Assembly: GCA_035293565.1 (NCBI GenBank)
Contig: DATGMP010000060.1
Span: forward strand, 29,949-93,948
DNA: 64,000 nt
Direction: 5' to 3'
Source: DATGMP01 sp035293565
Lineage (GTDB): Bacteria > Pseudomonadota > Alphaproteobacteria > BOG-932 > Roseiterribacteraceae
Part shown: one piece after another, positions 51,903 to 60,827 of the stretch
How the letters are laid out: every line of letters begins with the position of its first letter
Position numbering within the stretch: position 1 is the first letter of the stretch
Notes under the pieces: model-generated
What the model was told of the DNA's origin: nothing
The model's database searches: none
Seen by the model: only the letters and a program-made list of their open reading frames with translations
Program-made: the position numbers and the translations under genes

Positions 51903-52937
51903 ATGAATCTCATCGTCGACAACAAGGAAACCCTCGCGATGCGACCCCCACTAGGCCCCGCCGTCAAGGTCTCGGTTGCCATCCCTTGCTACAATGAGGA
52001 GGCGAGCCTGCCGGAGCTTCATCGCCGGGTCACGGCCGTCTGCCGTGAAGTCGCCGGCGATGCCTACGAGATGATCCTGGTCAATGACGGCTCGCGCGAC
52101 GGCACATGGTCGGTCATTTCCAAATTGGCTACGGCCGATTCCCATGTTCGCGGCATAGATCTTTCGCGGAATTTCGGTCATCAGGCGGCCTTGACGGCCG
52201 CGCTTACTCTCTGTGCGGGCGAGCGAATCTTCATCCTGGACGCCGATCTGCAGGATCCGCCTGAGCTCTTGAAGCCGATGATGGAGAAGATGGACGCCGA
52301 GGGCGCCGACGTTGTCTATGGCAAGCGGCGAAGCCGAGCCGGAGAGACCCAGAGCAAGAAGCTGACGGCGATGATCTTCTACCGGCTGCTCGGAAAGTTG
52401 ATCGATTTCGAGATCCCGTCCGATACGGGCGATTTCCGGCTTATGACGCGCCGCGTGCTGGAGGCCTTGCTGTCCATGCCCGAATCGCATCGATTCATCA
52501 GGGGCATGGTCGCCTGGATCGGCTTTCGCCAGCTCCCGATCGAATATGACCGGCAGTCGCGATATGCGGGCGAGACTGGCTATACCTTCGCCAAGATGCT
52601 CAATTTCGCGCTGGACGCGATCACGGCCTTTTCCGCCCGTCCGCTCCGGCTTGGGCTCTATGCGGGGATGGCGCTCGTCGGCCTCTCGTGGATCGGTATC
52701 CTTTACTCCCTGGTCTCATGGCTTTTCTTTGCGACGACGCCCGGCTGGACCAGCTTGATCATCGTCGTGATGTTCATGGGCGGAGCCCAGATTTTCATGC
52801 TGGCGATGATCGGCGAATATGTGAGCCGTACCTTCGTCCAAACCAAGAACCGGCCGCTCTATCTGCTGCGCGAAGTCGTCGGCTCGCCCGTGGCGAGGGC
52901 CAAGCCGGAAACCACCGAAAGTAGCACAGCCGCTTAA
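51903..52937 (+). CDS. Family 2 glycosyltransferase, DPM1/GtrB type
   Basis: A 344-residue membrane-bound glycosyltransferase. The GT-A domain has VAIPCYNEEASLPELH, VNDGSRDGTW and DADLQDPPELL; two C-terminal hydrophobic helices (LGLYAGMALVGLSWIGILYS and SLIIVVMFMGGAQIFMLAMI) anchor it. Such enzymes load a sugar from a nucleotide donor onto polyprenyl phosphate. The supply of GDP-mannose derivatives nearby suggests the donor. ATG at 51903 is preferred; an in-frame ATG also lies at 51939. Confidence 0.9.
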   Translation: MNLIVDNKETLAMRPPLGPAVKVSVAIPCYNEEASLPELHRRVTAVCREVAGDAYEMILVNDGSRDGTWSVISKLATADSHVRGIDLSRNFGHQAALTAALTLCAGERIFILDADLQDPPELLKPMMEKMDAEGADVVYGKRRSRAGETQSKKLTAMIFYRLLGKLIDFEIPSDTGDFRLMTRRVLEALLSMPESHRFIRGMVAWIGFRQLPIEYDRQSRYAGETGYTFAKMLNFALDAITAFSARPLRLGLYAGMALVGLSWIGILYSLVSWLFFATTPGWTSLIIVVMFMGGAQIFMLAMIGEYVSRTFVQTKNRPLYLLREVVGSPVARAKPETTESSTAA

Positions 52938-53192
52938 AAGCCCAATCAGCTTGCCCTCCCGGAGCACATCCTGTAAGGTCACTGTACACAAGGGTCAGAC
53001 AGAGCATCTGATTCTCAGCTCCGTGATCATGGTCCAGAGGTCGTCGATGCCGCTGCCGGCATCCACATATGGCGCTGCCTACCTGCTCCGGCCGAGGCCG
53101 GACGCAGGCAGTTCCGCCTTGGCCCTGATCGAAATCGACATGCCGCGGCCGCACGGTCGCGGCTGAGCCGCGCAACAGCCGAAATCACTGCC

Positions 53193-54578
53193 ATGCCCCT
53201 GGAAAAACCTGTTCCGACCATTCGCCACCTCATGAACAACGTGGTGGCCTGGACCAACAATGTCGCCGAGATCTGGGGTACGACGAGCGGAAATGCCGTC
53301 TCGACCGCGCGCAGGCCGATCAGGGTCGGGACGATCATCATCGCCGTCACTTTCCTGGGATTTGGCCTCTGGGCCGCCATTGCCCCGATCGGCAGCGCAG
53401 CGATCGCGCCCGGCGTCATCTCGGTCGAATCGGGTCGCCAGACGATCCAGCATTTCGAAGGCGGGATCGTGAAGCGAATCCTCGTCACCGAAGGCTCTCG
53501 CGTGAAAGCGGGGGACGTTCTGATCGAGCTTGACGGCACGCGCTCGCAGGCCGAACTCGGCCTCGTCCTCGGACAGCTCTATCTCGCCGAAGCGACGCGG
53601 GCACGTCTCGTTGCCGAGCGCGATGGGCTCGCCGAGCCCGATTTTCCGTTAGAGCTCAAGCAGCACGCGGAAGATCCGGAAGTCGCGGATTTGATGACAG
53701 GACAGAAAAATCTGTTCAATGCGCGGCTTGCGGTCATCAAAGGGCAGGAGAGCATCCTCCAGCAGCAGATTGCCCAGTACCAGAAGCAGATTGAGGGCTA
53801 TCGCTCCATCGAGGAATCCAAGCTTTCCCAGCTCAAGCTGGTCAAGACCGAGCTCAACGACCTCTCGAGCCTCCTGGACCAAGGCTATGTGACTAAATCC
53901 CGAGTGCTCGCGCTGCAGCGCGACGCGGCGCAGCTCGATGGCGACCGTGGCCAGGCCTTAGCCGAGATCTCCCGCGCCGAGCAGGGAATCGGGGAAGCGA
54001 ACAGGCAGATCCTGCAGCTCGAGCGACAGCATCAGGAGGATGTGTCGAAAGATCTGCGGCAGGTCGAGGGGCAGCTCGACGACCTTCAGCAGAGGCGAAT
54101 CGCAGCCGCCGACGTGGTCAGCCGTCTCGAAATCCGGGCACCGATCGACGGAACGGTCGCTAATCTGAACATTCACACGGTCGGCGGCGTTATTTCTCCT
54201 TCGACGATCCTGATGGAGATCGTTCCCGACAAGGATAAGTTGGTGGTCGAAGCTGAGCTCAATCCGCGCGATATCGATACGGTGAAAGTCGGCGATCAGG
54301 TTGCGCTCAGAATCGCGACGGCCGACTCCAGACTTACTCCTGTCATTTATGGCATGCTGGACGAGATATCCGACGACCGTGTGATGACCCAGCAGGGACG
54401 CGGGGCATACCGGGTCAAGATCTCGATTCCGCCCGAGCAGGCGGCGCGCCTTGGCGATCAGAAGCTCCATGTCGGCATGCCCGTCGAGGCGCTGATCACG
54501 CGCGGCTCGACAACTGCGCTCCACTACGCGCTCAAACCTTTGCTCGACAGCTTGTCCCGATCCTTCCGCGAGCGGTGA
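53193..54578 (+). CDS. HlyD-family type I secretion adaptor (PrsE-like)
   Basis: A 461-residue membrane fusion protein. A cytoplasmic N-terminus of about 48 residues is followed by one membrane helix (IIIAVTFLGFGLWAAI), a barrel strand ALAPGVISVESGRQTIQHFEGG-type block split by a long coiled coil (about 130-310, rich in Gln/Leu/Glu) and the C-terminal GTVANLNIHTVGGVI lipoyl/barrel part. It bridges an ABC exporter and a TolC channel. The TolC gene follows with a GTGA overlap. The matching ABC ATPase is not in this window. Confidence 0.9.
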   Translation: MPLEKPVPTIRHLMNNVVAWTNNVAEIWGTTSGNAVSTARRPIRVGTIIIAVTFLGFGLWAAIAPIGSAAIAPGVISVESGRQTIQHFEGGIVKRILVTEGSRVKAGDVLIELDGTRSQAELGLVLGQLYLAEATRARLVAERDGLAEPDFPLELKQHAEDPEVADLMTGQKNLFNARLAVIKGQESILQQQIAQYQKQIEGYRSIEESKLSQLKLVKTELNDLSSLLDQGYVTKSRVLALQRDAAQLDGDRGQALAEISRAEQGIGEANRQILQLERQHQEDVSKDLRQVEGQLDDLQQRRIAAADVVSRLEIRAPIDGTVANLNIHTVGGVISPSTILMEIVPDKDKLVVEAELNPRDIDTVKVGDQVALRIATADSRLTPVIYGMLDEISDDRVMTQQGRGAYRVKISIPPEQAARLGDQKLHVGMPVEALITRGSTTALHYALKPLLDSLSRSFRER

Positions 54579-56029
54579 GCCTCATGGCGCGACCTGGAAG
54601 AGCCCCCTGGGCTTTGCTGGCCTTTGCCATCTTGATTGCGCCCTGGTCGCCGGCGAGAGCGCAGAGCTTCACCGACGCGCTGGTGTCGGCCTACCAAACC
54701 AACCCTGCCTTCCAGGCCGATCATGCCCGGCAACGGGCGCTCGACGAGGATGTCGCGCGGGCGGCGGGCGGCTGGAAGCCGCAGGCGGCGCTGAACGGAA
54801 CCTACGGCGATGGAAGAGATCAGATTTATTCGCAATCTAGTTCTGAAATTAACCCGTTCACCGGACAGGTGATCCCGATTCCTGGCCACCTACATCAACA
54901 CATCATTCCGGAAACCTATAGCCTGCAGATCGTGCAACCTATTTATGACGGCGGCCGAGCATCGGCGGACGTGGACCGGTCGAAAGCGACGGTCGTTGCC
55001 GGCAAGTCGCACGCGGTCTCGGTCGAGCAGTCGACCCTCGGCGATGCGATCCAGACATATTACGACCTCTATCGCGATCAAGCCCTCGTCGGCTTGGCGA
55101 AGCAGGACGTCAAATGGCTCCAGGATGAAAAGAAGGCGACTGACCAGCTCTTTGCGAAACAGCAAGTGACGCGAACCGACGTGGCGCAGTCCGATTCTCG
55201 TTTAGCGCAGGGCATCGCCCGGCAGGTCGCCGCACAGGGCGCCGTGGGCTCGAGCGAATCCGCGTTCGCCCGTGCGACCGGTCTTTATCCCTCCCCAAAC
55301 CTGCCGGCCCCGCCGCCGTTACCAAAAGCGCTTTTGCCGAGTTCGCTTCAAGAGGCCATGTCCCTTGCCTCTCAGAATCCGACGGTGCGAGAGGCGGAGC
55401 ACGCGATCAAGGCCGCCGAGGCCGATGTCGATTTCACAGCCAGCGCACTGAAGCCAACCCTGTCCCTTCAGGCGAGCTCCAATTATCAGAGCGAGACCAG
55501 CGAGAAGAATTTCGCCCAACGATATAATGAAGTCATCGCCGCCGTAAGCATTCCAATCTACACGGGGGGCACCGACTATGCCCGTGTCCGTGAAGCGAAG
55601 AACATCCTCAACCAGCGCAAGTTCGAAGCTGACGATGCGCGACGGCTGGCGGTGGATCGGGCCAAGCGCGCCTGGGAGGATTTGACCTCTACCCGTGCCC
55701 GCATCGAGTTCCTGAAGCAGCAGGTGAAATCGGCCGAGATCGCGCGCCAATCGATCATCACCGAACGCTCGGTCGGCACCCGAACGACCTTGGATCAGCT
55801 CATTTCCGAGCAGGATTGGGTCGACGCCGACACGGCGCTTATCCAAGCCCAGCACGACGAGGCGATCGCCACCTACTCCCTGCTCTCCGCAGTCGGAAGG
55901 CTAACCGCCCGGACACTGCATCTCCCCGTGGCGCTCTATGATCCGGACGAAAATTACAATAAAGAGTCGGGACGCTGGTTCGGCACGGATATTCCCGAGC
56001 AGCAAGTCCCGATACCGCAAGCCCCATAA
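54575..56029 (+). CDS. TolC-family outer-membrane channel
   Basis: A 484-residue outer-membrane efflux protein with a signal peptide (RAPWALLAFAILIAPWSPARA, cleaved near residue 29). Two TolC repeats are visible: FTDALVSAYQTNPAFQADHA at the start and LQEAMSLASQNPTVREAEHA in the middle, each with long helical hairpins. It closes the type I secretion path with the HlyD adaptor, whose stop it overlaps (GTG at 54575; ATG at 54584 also possible). Confidence 0.92.
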   Translation: MSLMARPGRAPWALLAFAILIAPWSPARAQSFTDALVSAYQTNPAFQADHARQRALDEDVARAAGGWKPQAALNGTYGDGRDQIYSQSSSEINPFTGQVIPIPGHLHQHIIPETYSLQIVQPIYDGGRASADVDRSKATVVAGKSHAVSVEQSTLGDAIQTYYDLYRDQALVGLAKQDVKWLQDEKKATDQLFAKQQVTRTDVAQSDSRLAQGIARQVAAQGAVGSSESAFARATGLYPSPNLPAPPPLPKALLPSSLQEAMSLASQNPTVREAEHAIKAAEADVDFTASALKPTLSLQASSNYQSETSEKNFAQRYNEVIAAVSIPIYTGGTDYARVREAKNILNQRKFEADDARRLAVDRAKRAWEDLTSTRARIEFLKQQVKSAEIARQSIITERSVGTRTTLDQLISEQDWVDADTALIQAQHDEAIATYSLLSAVGRLTARTLHLPVALYDPDENYNKESGRWFGTDIPEQQVPIPQAP

Positions 56030-56047
56030 CGGCGACCGCCGGGGCTA

Positions 56048-56064
56048 CGGCGTAACCCACGCCG
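56048..56064 (+). terminator. Small hairpin between tolC-like gene and gmd
   Basis: CGGCGT-AACCC-ACGCCG is a perfect 6-bp stem with a 5-nt loop, 19 bp after the TolC-type gene. No U-run follows, so it is at best a weak intrinsic terminator or a leader stem of gmd. Confidence 0.3.
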
Positions 56065-56085
56065 ACAATCCGAAAGAGGCGAGCC

Positions 56086-57090
56086 ATGGTTAGTCCCGTC
56101 AAAGGCCGCGCGCTCATCACCGGAGTCACCGGACAGGATGGCGCTTACCTATCCAAATTCCTGATCGACAAAGGTTACGAGGTTTTCGGGTTGCTCCGAC
56201 GATCGGCCTCGGCTGACGTGATCGGCGAGCGGCTCCGCTGGCTCGGGATCTTCGACAAGGTCAATTGTGTCGACGGCGATCTGCTCGACCTGTCCTCCCT
56301 GATCCGGATCATCCAAGACCTTCGACCGGCCGAGATCTACAATCTTGCGGCGCAGAGCTTCGTCAAGACCTCATGGGCGCAGCCGCTACTGACCGGCGAG
56401 GTGACCGGCCTCGGCGCCACCAATATGCTCGAGGCGGTCAGGCTCGGCTGTCCCGAGGCGCGCTATTACCAAGCCTCCTCGTCCGAGATGTTCGGCAAGA
56501 CCGGCGTGCCGGTGCAGAGCGAGGATACGCCCTTCTATCCACGGAGCCCTTACGCCGCCGCCAAGCTCTACGCCCATTGGATGACGATCAATTACCGTGA
56601 GAGCTTCGGCCTGTTCGCCGTCTCCGGCATTCTCTTCAACCACGAAAGCCCGTTGCGCGGCATCGAGTTCGTCACACGGCGGATCACCGACGCCGCGGCG
56701 CGGATCAAGCTGGGCAAGCTCGATAAGCTCTCGCTCGGAAATCTCGATGCGAAGCGCGATTGGGGCCATGCACGCGACTATGTCGAGGCAATGTGGCTGA
56801 TGCTCCAGCGTGACGAGCCCGAAGATTTCGTGGTCGCGACCGGCCGCTCCACTTCAGTGCGCGAATTCTGCCATCTGGTCTTCGATCATATCGGCATGAG
56901 CTTCGAGGATCACCTTCAGATCGACCCCAAATTGCTGCGGCCGGCAGAGGTCGACGCGCTTTGCGGCGATGCCTCGAAGGCCAGGGCGAAGCTCGGTTGG
57001 GTCCCCGGCACCTCGCTCGAGCAGATGGTCGCCGAGATGGTCGAGGCCGATCTGGTTCGCCACCGCGCCTCGCTCGCCGGCTTCAACTGA
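56086..57090 (+). CDS. gmd: GDP-mannose 4,6-dehydratase
   Basis: A 334-residue extended SDR. TGVTGQDGAYLSKFLIDKGYEV binds NADP, YNLAAQSFVKTSW and the catalytic YAAAK are intact, and LFNHESPLRG and RDWGHARDYVEAMW are family-specific. It converts GDP-mannose to GDP-4-keto-6-deoxymannose for rhamnose- or fucose-type sugars. The next gene is a matching reductase, 11 bp downstream. Confidence 0.95.
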   Translation: MVSPVKGRALITGVTGQDGAYLSKFLIDKGYEVFGLLRRSASADVIGERLRWLGIFDKVNCVDGDLLDLSSLIRIIQDLRPAEIYNLAAQSFVKTSWAQPLLTGEVTGLGATNMLEAVRLGCPEARYYQASSSEMFGKTGVPVQSEDTPFYPRSPYAAAKLYAHWMTINYRESFGLFAVSGILFNHESPLRGIEFVTRRITDAAARIKLGKLDKLSLGNLDAKRDWGHARDYVEAMWLMLQRDEPEDFVVATGRSTSVREFCHLVFDHIGMSFEDHLQIDPKLLRPAEVDALCGDASKARAKLGWVPGTSLEQMVAEMVEADLVRHRASLAGFN

Positions 57091-57101
57091 AAGCTGCTCT
57101 C

Positions 57102-58067
57102 ATGGCGCGGATCGTGTTGATTACCGGCGCCTCGGGATTCGTCGGTCGTCACCTCGTGTCCGCCCTCCGGGCGGCGTTTCCGGACACGCGCTTGATCCCG
57201 ACATCGAGGCGTACCGGGATCCGCGTGGGTGGCATCGATGCCGTTCCGCTCGCGCTGGACAGTGCCGAGGAAATCCGGGCCGCGCTCGAGGCGTTACGGC
57301 CGGACGCAGTCATCCACCTCTCGGGGCTGGCCTCGCCGCGCGAAGCCGCATCCGATCCCGACCTGGCAAAGCGCGTCAATTGCGATCAGGCTTTGCGGTT
57401 GGCCGAGAGCGTCCGCGATCTCCTTCCCGATACGTTCTTCCTCTTCATATCCTCCGCCGCGGTCTACGGCCGGTCGGCCAATGCGCATGCGATGCTCGAC
57501 GAAACCGCGCCGCTGCAGCCGATCGACCCTTACGGTGAAAGCAAGATGGCGGCCGACATCGCGATCGGCGAGATGGCGGGATTGAGATCGATCCGCCTGC
57601 GCCCCTTCAATCACACCGGGCCTGGACAGCCGCGCGGTTTCGCGATTCCGGATTTCGCGAGCCAGATCGCGCGCATCGAGGCCGAAGGAGCGGGCGCCGG
57701 CCCGATCCGTGTGGGCTCGCTCGACGATGCGCGCGACTTCCTGGATGTCCGCGATGTCTGCGGGGCCTATGTGGAGGCGTTGCGCCGGGCCGAGACGCTG
57801 GCGCAGGGAATCGTGCTCAACATCGCGTCCGGCGTGCCGCGGCGGCTGGGCGATGTGCTGGAGCGGATGCTGACGCTGTCAGGCGTGAAGGCCGCTATTG
57901 AGGTCACCCGGGCGGCACCGAAGCCGCACCCGATCCCGTCGCTTTGCGGGGACGCATCCAAGGCGCGCGCGCTGTTGGGCTGGAAGCCGGCGGTGCCATT
58001 CTTCGATCAGACGCTGATCGACACCATCGACTGGTGGCGCGCGGAGATCGCCCGCGAAGGCGATTAG
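57102..58067 (+). CDS. GDP-4-keto-6-deoxymannose reductase-like (Rmd-like) epimerase/reductase
   Basis: A 321-residue NAD(P)-dependent extended SDR: ITGASGFVGRHLVSAL at the start, HLSGLASPREA, then SSAAVYGRS and the catalytic YGESK. RPFNHTGPGQPRGF and DARDFLDVRDVCGAY match the Rmd group that makes GDP-D-rhamnose. It should take the product of Gmd; D-rhamnose is a frequent O-antigen sugar. It ends 1 bp from the convergent 594-residue gene. Confidence 0.85.
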   Translation: MARIVLITGASGFVGRHLVSALRAAFPDTRLIPTSRRTGIRVGGIDAVPLALDSAEEIRAALEALRPDAVIHLSGLASPREAASDPDLAKRVNCDQALRLAESVRDLLPDTFFLFISSAAVYGRSANAHAMLDETAPLQPIDPYGESKMAADIAIGEMAGLRSIRLRPFNHTGPGQPRGFAIPDFASQIARIEAEGAGAGPIRVGSLDDARDFLDVRDVCGAYVEALRRAETLAQGIVLNIASGVPRRLGDVLERMLTLSGVKAAIEVTRAAPKPHPIPSLCGDASKARALLGWKPAVPFFDQTLIDTIDWWRAEIAREGD

Positions 58068-58068
58068 A

Positions 58069-59826
58069 TTAGAGCGTCGCCTGAGCGAGGTCGATGACGC
58101 CCAGGATCTTCATCACGCCGCCGCTCGCCAGCTCCACCGTGGTCGCGCCCGACAGCGCGGCGGCGCTGGGCGTAATGCCGAGCTCGTGGTCGGAGACCAT
58201 CAAAACGCCCTGCGAGAATTCGAAGAACGGCAGATGGATCGCATTGCTGTCGAAGACGAGCAGGCGCGGATGTACGCCGCTGCTGCTGTAGTCGTTGATC
58301 GCGGCCATCAGGTCCGCGGCCGGGACGAGCGTGGGGTTGCCCTGCAGCGGATGGTTCGATTCGGCATAGGTCATGATTTGCGCCATGCCGGTATCGGGAT
58401 TTCCCGTGAGCCAGATGGTCTGGGGCGTCTGCGGATCGGGCGCGGGAGCGACGGGTGTTGCCGGATCCTGGTGCTGCGGCTGCGGGTTGGCCGGTTGCAG
58501 CGCTCCGGCGTGAGGATCTGCAGCGGCAGGCGTGCTCCCGTCGGCCGGAGGCTTTGCATCGGCTTCGGCCGTTCCGGCGGGCGGATTTGCGCCATCGGCT
58601 CCCGTCTGCCCATTGCCGCCGTTATTGTGGTGCCCTGCCTCGAACAGCTTGAGCGGGTCGTTGGTCGACAGCGTGCCCTGCCCCAGCAGGACCGTCAGCG
58701 CCACCGGCGAAACCTCGCTCATGTCGAAGGAAGCGGGCGCTGCGCCCTGCGGCGCGGCGGTTGTGGAGGTTGCGGCCGTCGTGACACCGGTATCGATGCT
58801 GGCCGGGGCGGTCGTCGCGACGGGAATATGCTGCAAGGGGAAGATGAAATGCTGATCGGCGACGGCGGCGGCATGGACGCTGTCGGAGACCGGAAGCACG
58901 GGGGACAAGTCGACCGACGGCGCCTCGTGCGTCACGGTGGGCGCCGCCGCGGCGATGATCGGCTTTGACTCGGCGGCGGTCGAGCCTGCTATAAGCGCGC
59001 CGACCCAGGCCTGGTAACTCGACTCCTCCACCGGCTGCGGCGCGGGGGCCGAGCGGTCCAGCGGCGTCGACAAGGTCGAGGCCGGGTCGGCGATCGCCAG
59101 GCTGGCTACCGGCGTGGCGACCGGCGCCACGACCGCCGCGCTCGCGGGGAGGATGTCCTCGATCCCGTGGCTCTGCGCCGTGGTGGAGATCAGGCTCATC
59201 GCCGCCGCCATCAGCGCGGCCAGCGCGGCGGGCGCCTCGGCATCCGTCATCGGAGCCGACTGGTTCGCGGTCTTCGAATGGCCGGATCCGTCGGCGAGCG
59301 ACTGGAAGAAACCGCCGATCACGGCTTTGAACGCCGCCAGCCCTTTCGGAGCGGCGCCCGCGTCATGGCCGCCGTTCAGCGTGACGATCGCCGCCTGAAG
59401 GTCGTGGGCATCCGCCTTTTGGGCGAACAGAAGGGCGGTGGCGACGAAGGCCGCGAGGACCATGATCGGATGCAGCGTCAGCCGCGAGCCGGCCGTGTTC
59501 AGCGGCAGCTTCAGCGGCTCGTACCGAACGATCGAGTCGATGACCTCGCGGAAATTCGTACCCTTGAAGGTCTGGTCGATCGCGACGCTGCTGGCGACGA
59601 ACAGGCCGTTGATCCGCGCGCAATGAACGATCACCTCGCCATTGTCGGCGCGGCAGAAGGCGAACCAGGGCTCGCCCTCGTCCGACATGCCCATGTCGGT
59701 CTCGATCGGCAGCCCGGCCTTTTTGAGGATATCGACCGCCCGATAGAGCTCGGCCAGCTCGTGATTTTGCCAGGGGCGCTGAGGACTTGGCCTGAAGGCC
59801 TCGAATGCGACGACTACGGCGCTCAT
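58069..59826 (-). CDS. Unrecognised Ala/Pro-rich membrane protein
   Basis: A 585-residue protein of unknown family. The first about 105 residues form a compact, probably globular part (ELYRAVDILKKAGLPIETDM, GEPWFAFCRADNGEVIVHCA). One hydrophobic segment follows near 113-130 (LHPIMVLAAFVATALLF), then a long Ala/Pro/Thr-rich stretch without clear fold and a C-terminal piece of about 110 residues (IWLTGNPDTGMAQIMTYAES, LLVFDSNAIHLPFFEF). A single-pass protein with a cytoplasmic sensor-like head is a fair description; function unknown. The ATG at 59826 has a GGGGGG site ahead. It is convergent with Rmd. Confidence 0.6.
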   Translation of the reverse strand: MSAVVVAFEAFRPSPQRPWQNHELAELYRAVDILKKAGLPIETDMGMSDEGEPWFAFCRADNGEVIVHCARINGLFVASSVAIDQTFKGTNFREVIDSIVRYEPLKLPLNTAGSRLTLHPIMVLAAFVATALLFAQKADAHDLQAAIVTLNGGHDAGAAPKGLAAFKAVIGGFFQSLADGSGHSKTANQSAPMTDAEAPAALAALMAAAMSLISTTAQSHGIEDILPASAAVVAPVATPVASLAIADPASTLSTPLDRSAPAPQPVEESSYQAWVGALIAGSTAAESKPIIAAAAPTVTHEAPSVDLSPVLPVSDSVHAAAVADQHFIFPLQHIPVATTAPASIDTGVTTAATSTTAAPQGAAPASFDMSEVSPVALTVLLGQGTLSTNDPLKLFEAGHHNNGGNGQTGADGANPPAGTAEADAKPPADGSTPAAADPHAGALQPANPQPQHQDPATPVAPAPDPQTPQTIWLTGNPDTGMAQIMTYAESNHPLQGNPTLVPAADLMAAINDYSSSGVHPRLLVFDSNAIHLPFFEFSQGVLMVSDHELGITPSAAALSGATTVELASGGVMKILGVIDLAQATL

Positions 59827-59900
59827 GTCCCCCCGAGTGGGTCCCTGTTTCAACCGGTTGAATTTGTTCTACACGCTGTCCGGCTAACGTGCAATTAACC

Positions 59901-60227
59901 TTACGCCGCCGCTTCTCCCTGACCAAAGAGCAGACGGTAGGTTTCCGGATCGTAAAAGCGCAGCAGATTCCGCACGAATTCCGCCGGATTCACGCCCAGA
60001 GCATGGGCCCAGCGCTCATAGCGGTCCGGCGGGATGCGGCCGCGCCCGACCTCGAGCTGGGAGATGAAGGTGTAATAATCGACCCCCACCCGCTCGGCGA
60101 GCTGACGCTGCGTCAGGCCGCGGGCTTCGCGAAGCTCCTTCAGCCACTTGCCGGCCTCCCGGCGTAGCTTCTGGACGTCGTGCTGGGCGCTCTGTTGTGG
60201 GTGGGCATACATGGGCAAAGCTCGCAT
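59901..60227 (-). CDS. XRE-family DNA-binding protein
   Basis: A 108-residue regulator with one helix-turn-helix of the Cro/C1 type (LKELREARGLTQRQLAERVG, then YYTFISQLEVGRGRIP). The C-terminal tail FVRNLLRFYDPETYRLLFG recurs in small alphaproteobacterial regulators. It lies upstream of the unknown membrane protein and downstream of the SapC pair, on the same strand, and may control either. A second ATG in frame is at 60212. Confidence 0.85.
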   Translation of the reverse strand: MRALPMYAHPQQSAQHDVQKLRREAGKWLKELREARGLTQRQLAERVGVDYYTFISQLEVGRGRIPPDRYERWAHALGVNPAEFVRNLLRFYDPETYRLLFGQGEAAA

Positions 60228-60314
60228 CCGCTATCCGTCAAACGCCCATTGTACAGCAACTTCCAAACCCTGTACAGCGATTACTGTTGGAACAGAACGT
60301 GATTCGCGGATCTG

Positions 60315-60827
60315 TCAAGATGCGAGCTTCTCCGGCGCCGAACGATTTGGCCACCGAAGCCAATCGGTTGCAACGCCCAGATCCCATTCGGCCGCCGTCG
60401 CCGACTGATCGAGCAACGCCAGGACCTTGTGCAGCTCCGCCCGTCCGATCGTGAGGGCTGCCGCCGGCTCGGCCGCCGCGTGGAAGACGAGGCGAAAGGA
60501 CTCGGCGGTGAAGCTGATGTCGACCTTCGCGAGCAGCGCCGCGCTTCGCTCGACCGGCTTTGCGTCCGGTCCGGCCCCGGCGGCGGGCTCCGGCCGGCTG
60601 ATCGCCGACAGATGCTCGAACGCGATCACCTCCTGGCGCATATCGGCCGGAGTCTTCGAAGCGATCGGGCTCGAGCGCTCCAGAATGTCCATGATGGCGC
60701 TCCACAGGCGTCGCGTGATCCGCCGCGTGAGCCAGAGCCGGCATTGCCGCTCCGCGCCGCTGAAATCGATGAAGATCCGATCCTCGTTGTCGTCATAGCC
60801 GACGGCGATGCGCGTGGCTTCGAGCAT
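60315..60827 (-). CDS. Conserved protein of unknown function, coupled to SapC
   Basis: A 170-residue soluble protein without membrane segments. It opens with IAVGYDDNEDRIFIDFSGAE, a beta-rich unit, followed by a basic helix LWLTRRITRRLWSAIMDILE and a second beta-rich half. The ATG overlaps the SapC stop (TGATG), so the two are co-translated. No family recognised. Confidence 0.6.
   Translation of the reverse strand: MLEATRIAVGYDDNEDRIFIDFSGAERQCRLWLTRRITRRLWSAIMDILERSSPIASKTPADMRQEVIAFEHLSAISRPEPAAGAGPDAKPVERSAALLAKVDISFTAESFRLVFHAAAEPAAALTIGRAELHKVLALLDQSATAAEWDLGVATDWLRWPNRSAPEKLAS

Noticed and set aside
52938..53192. Small gene between the glycosyltransferase and HlyD genes
   Set aside because: A 71-codon frame exists but has no ribosome site, no conserved features and biased shadow-like composition.
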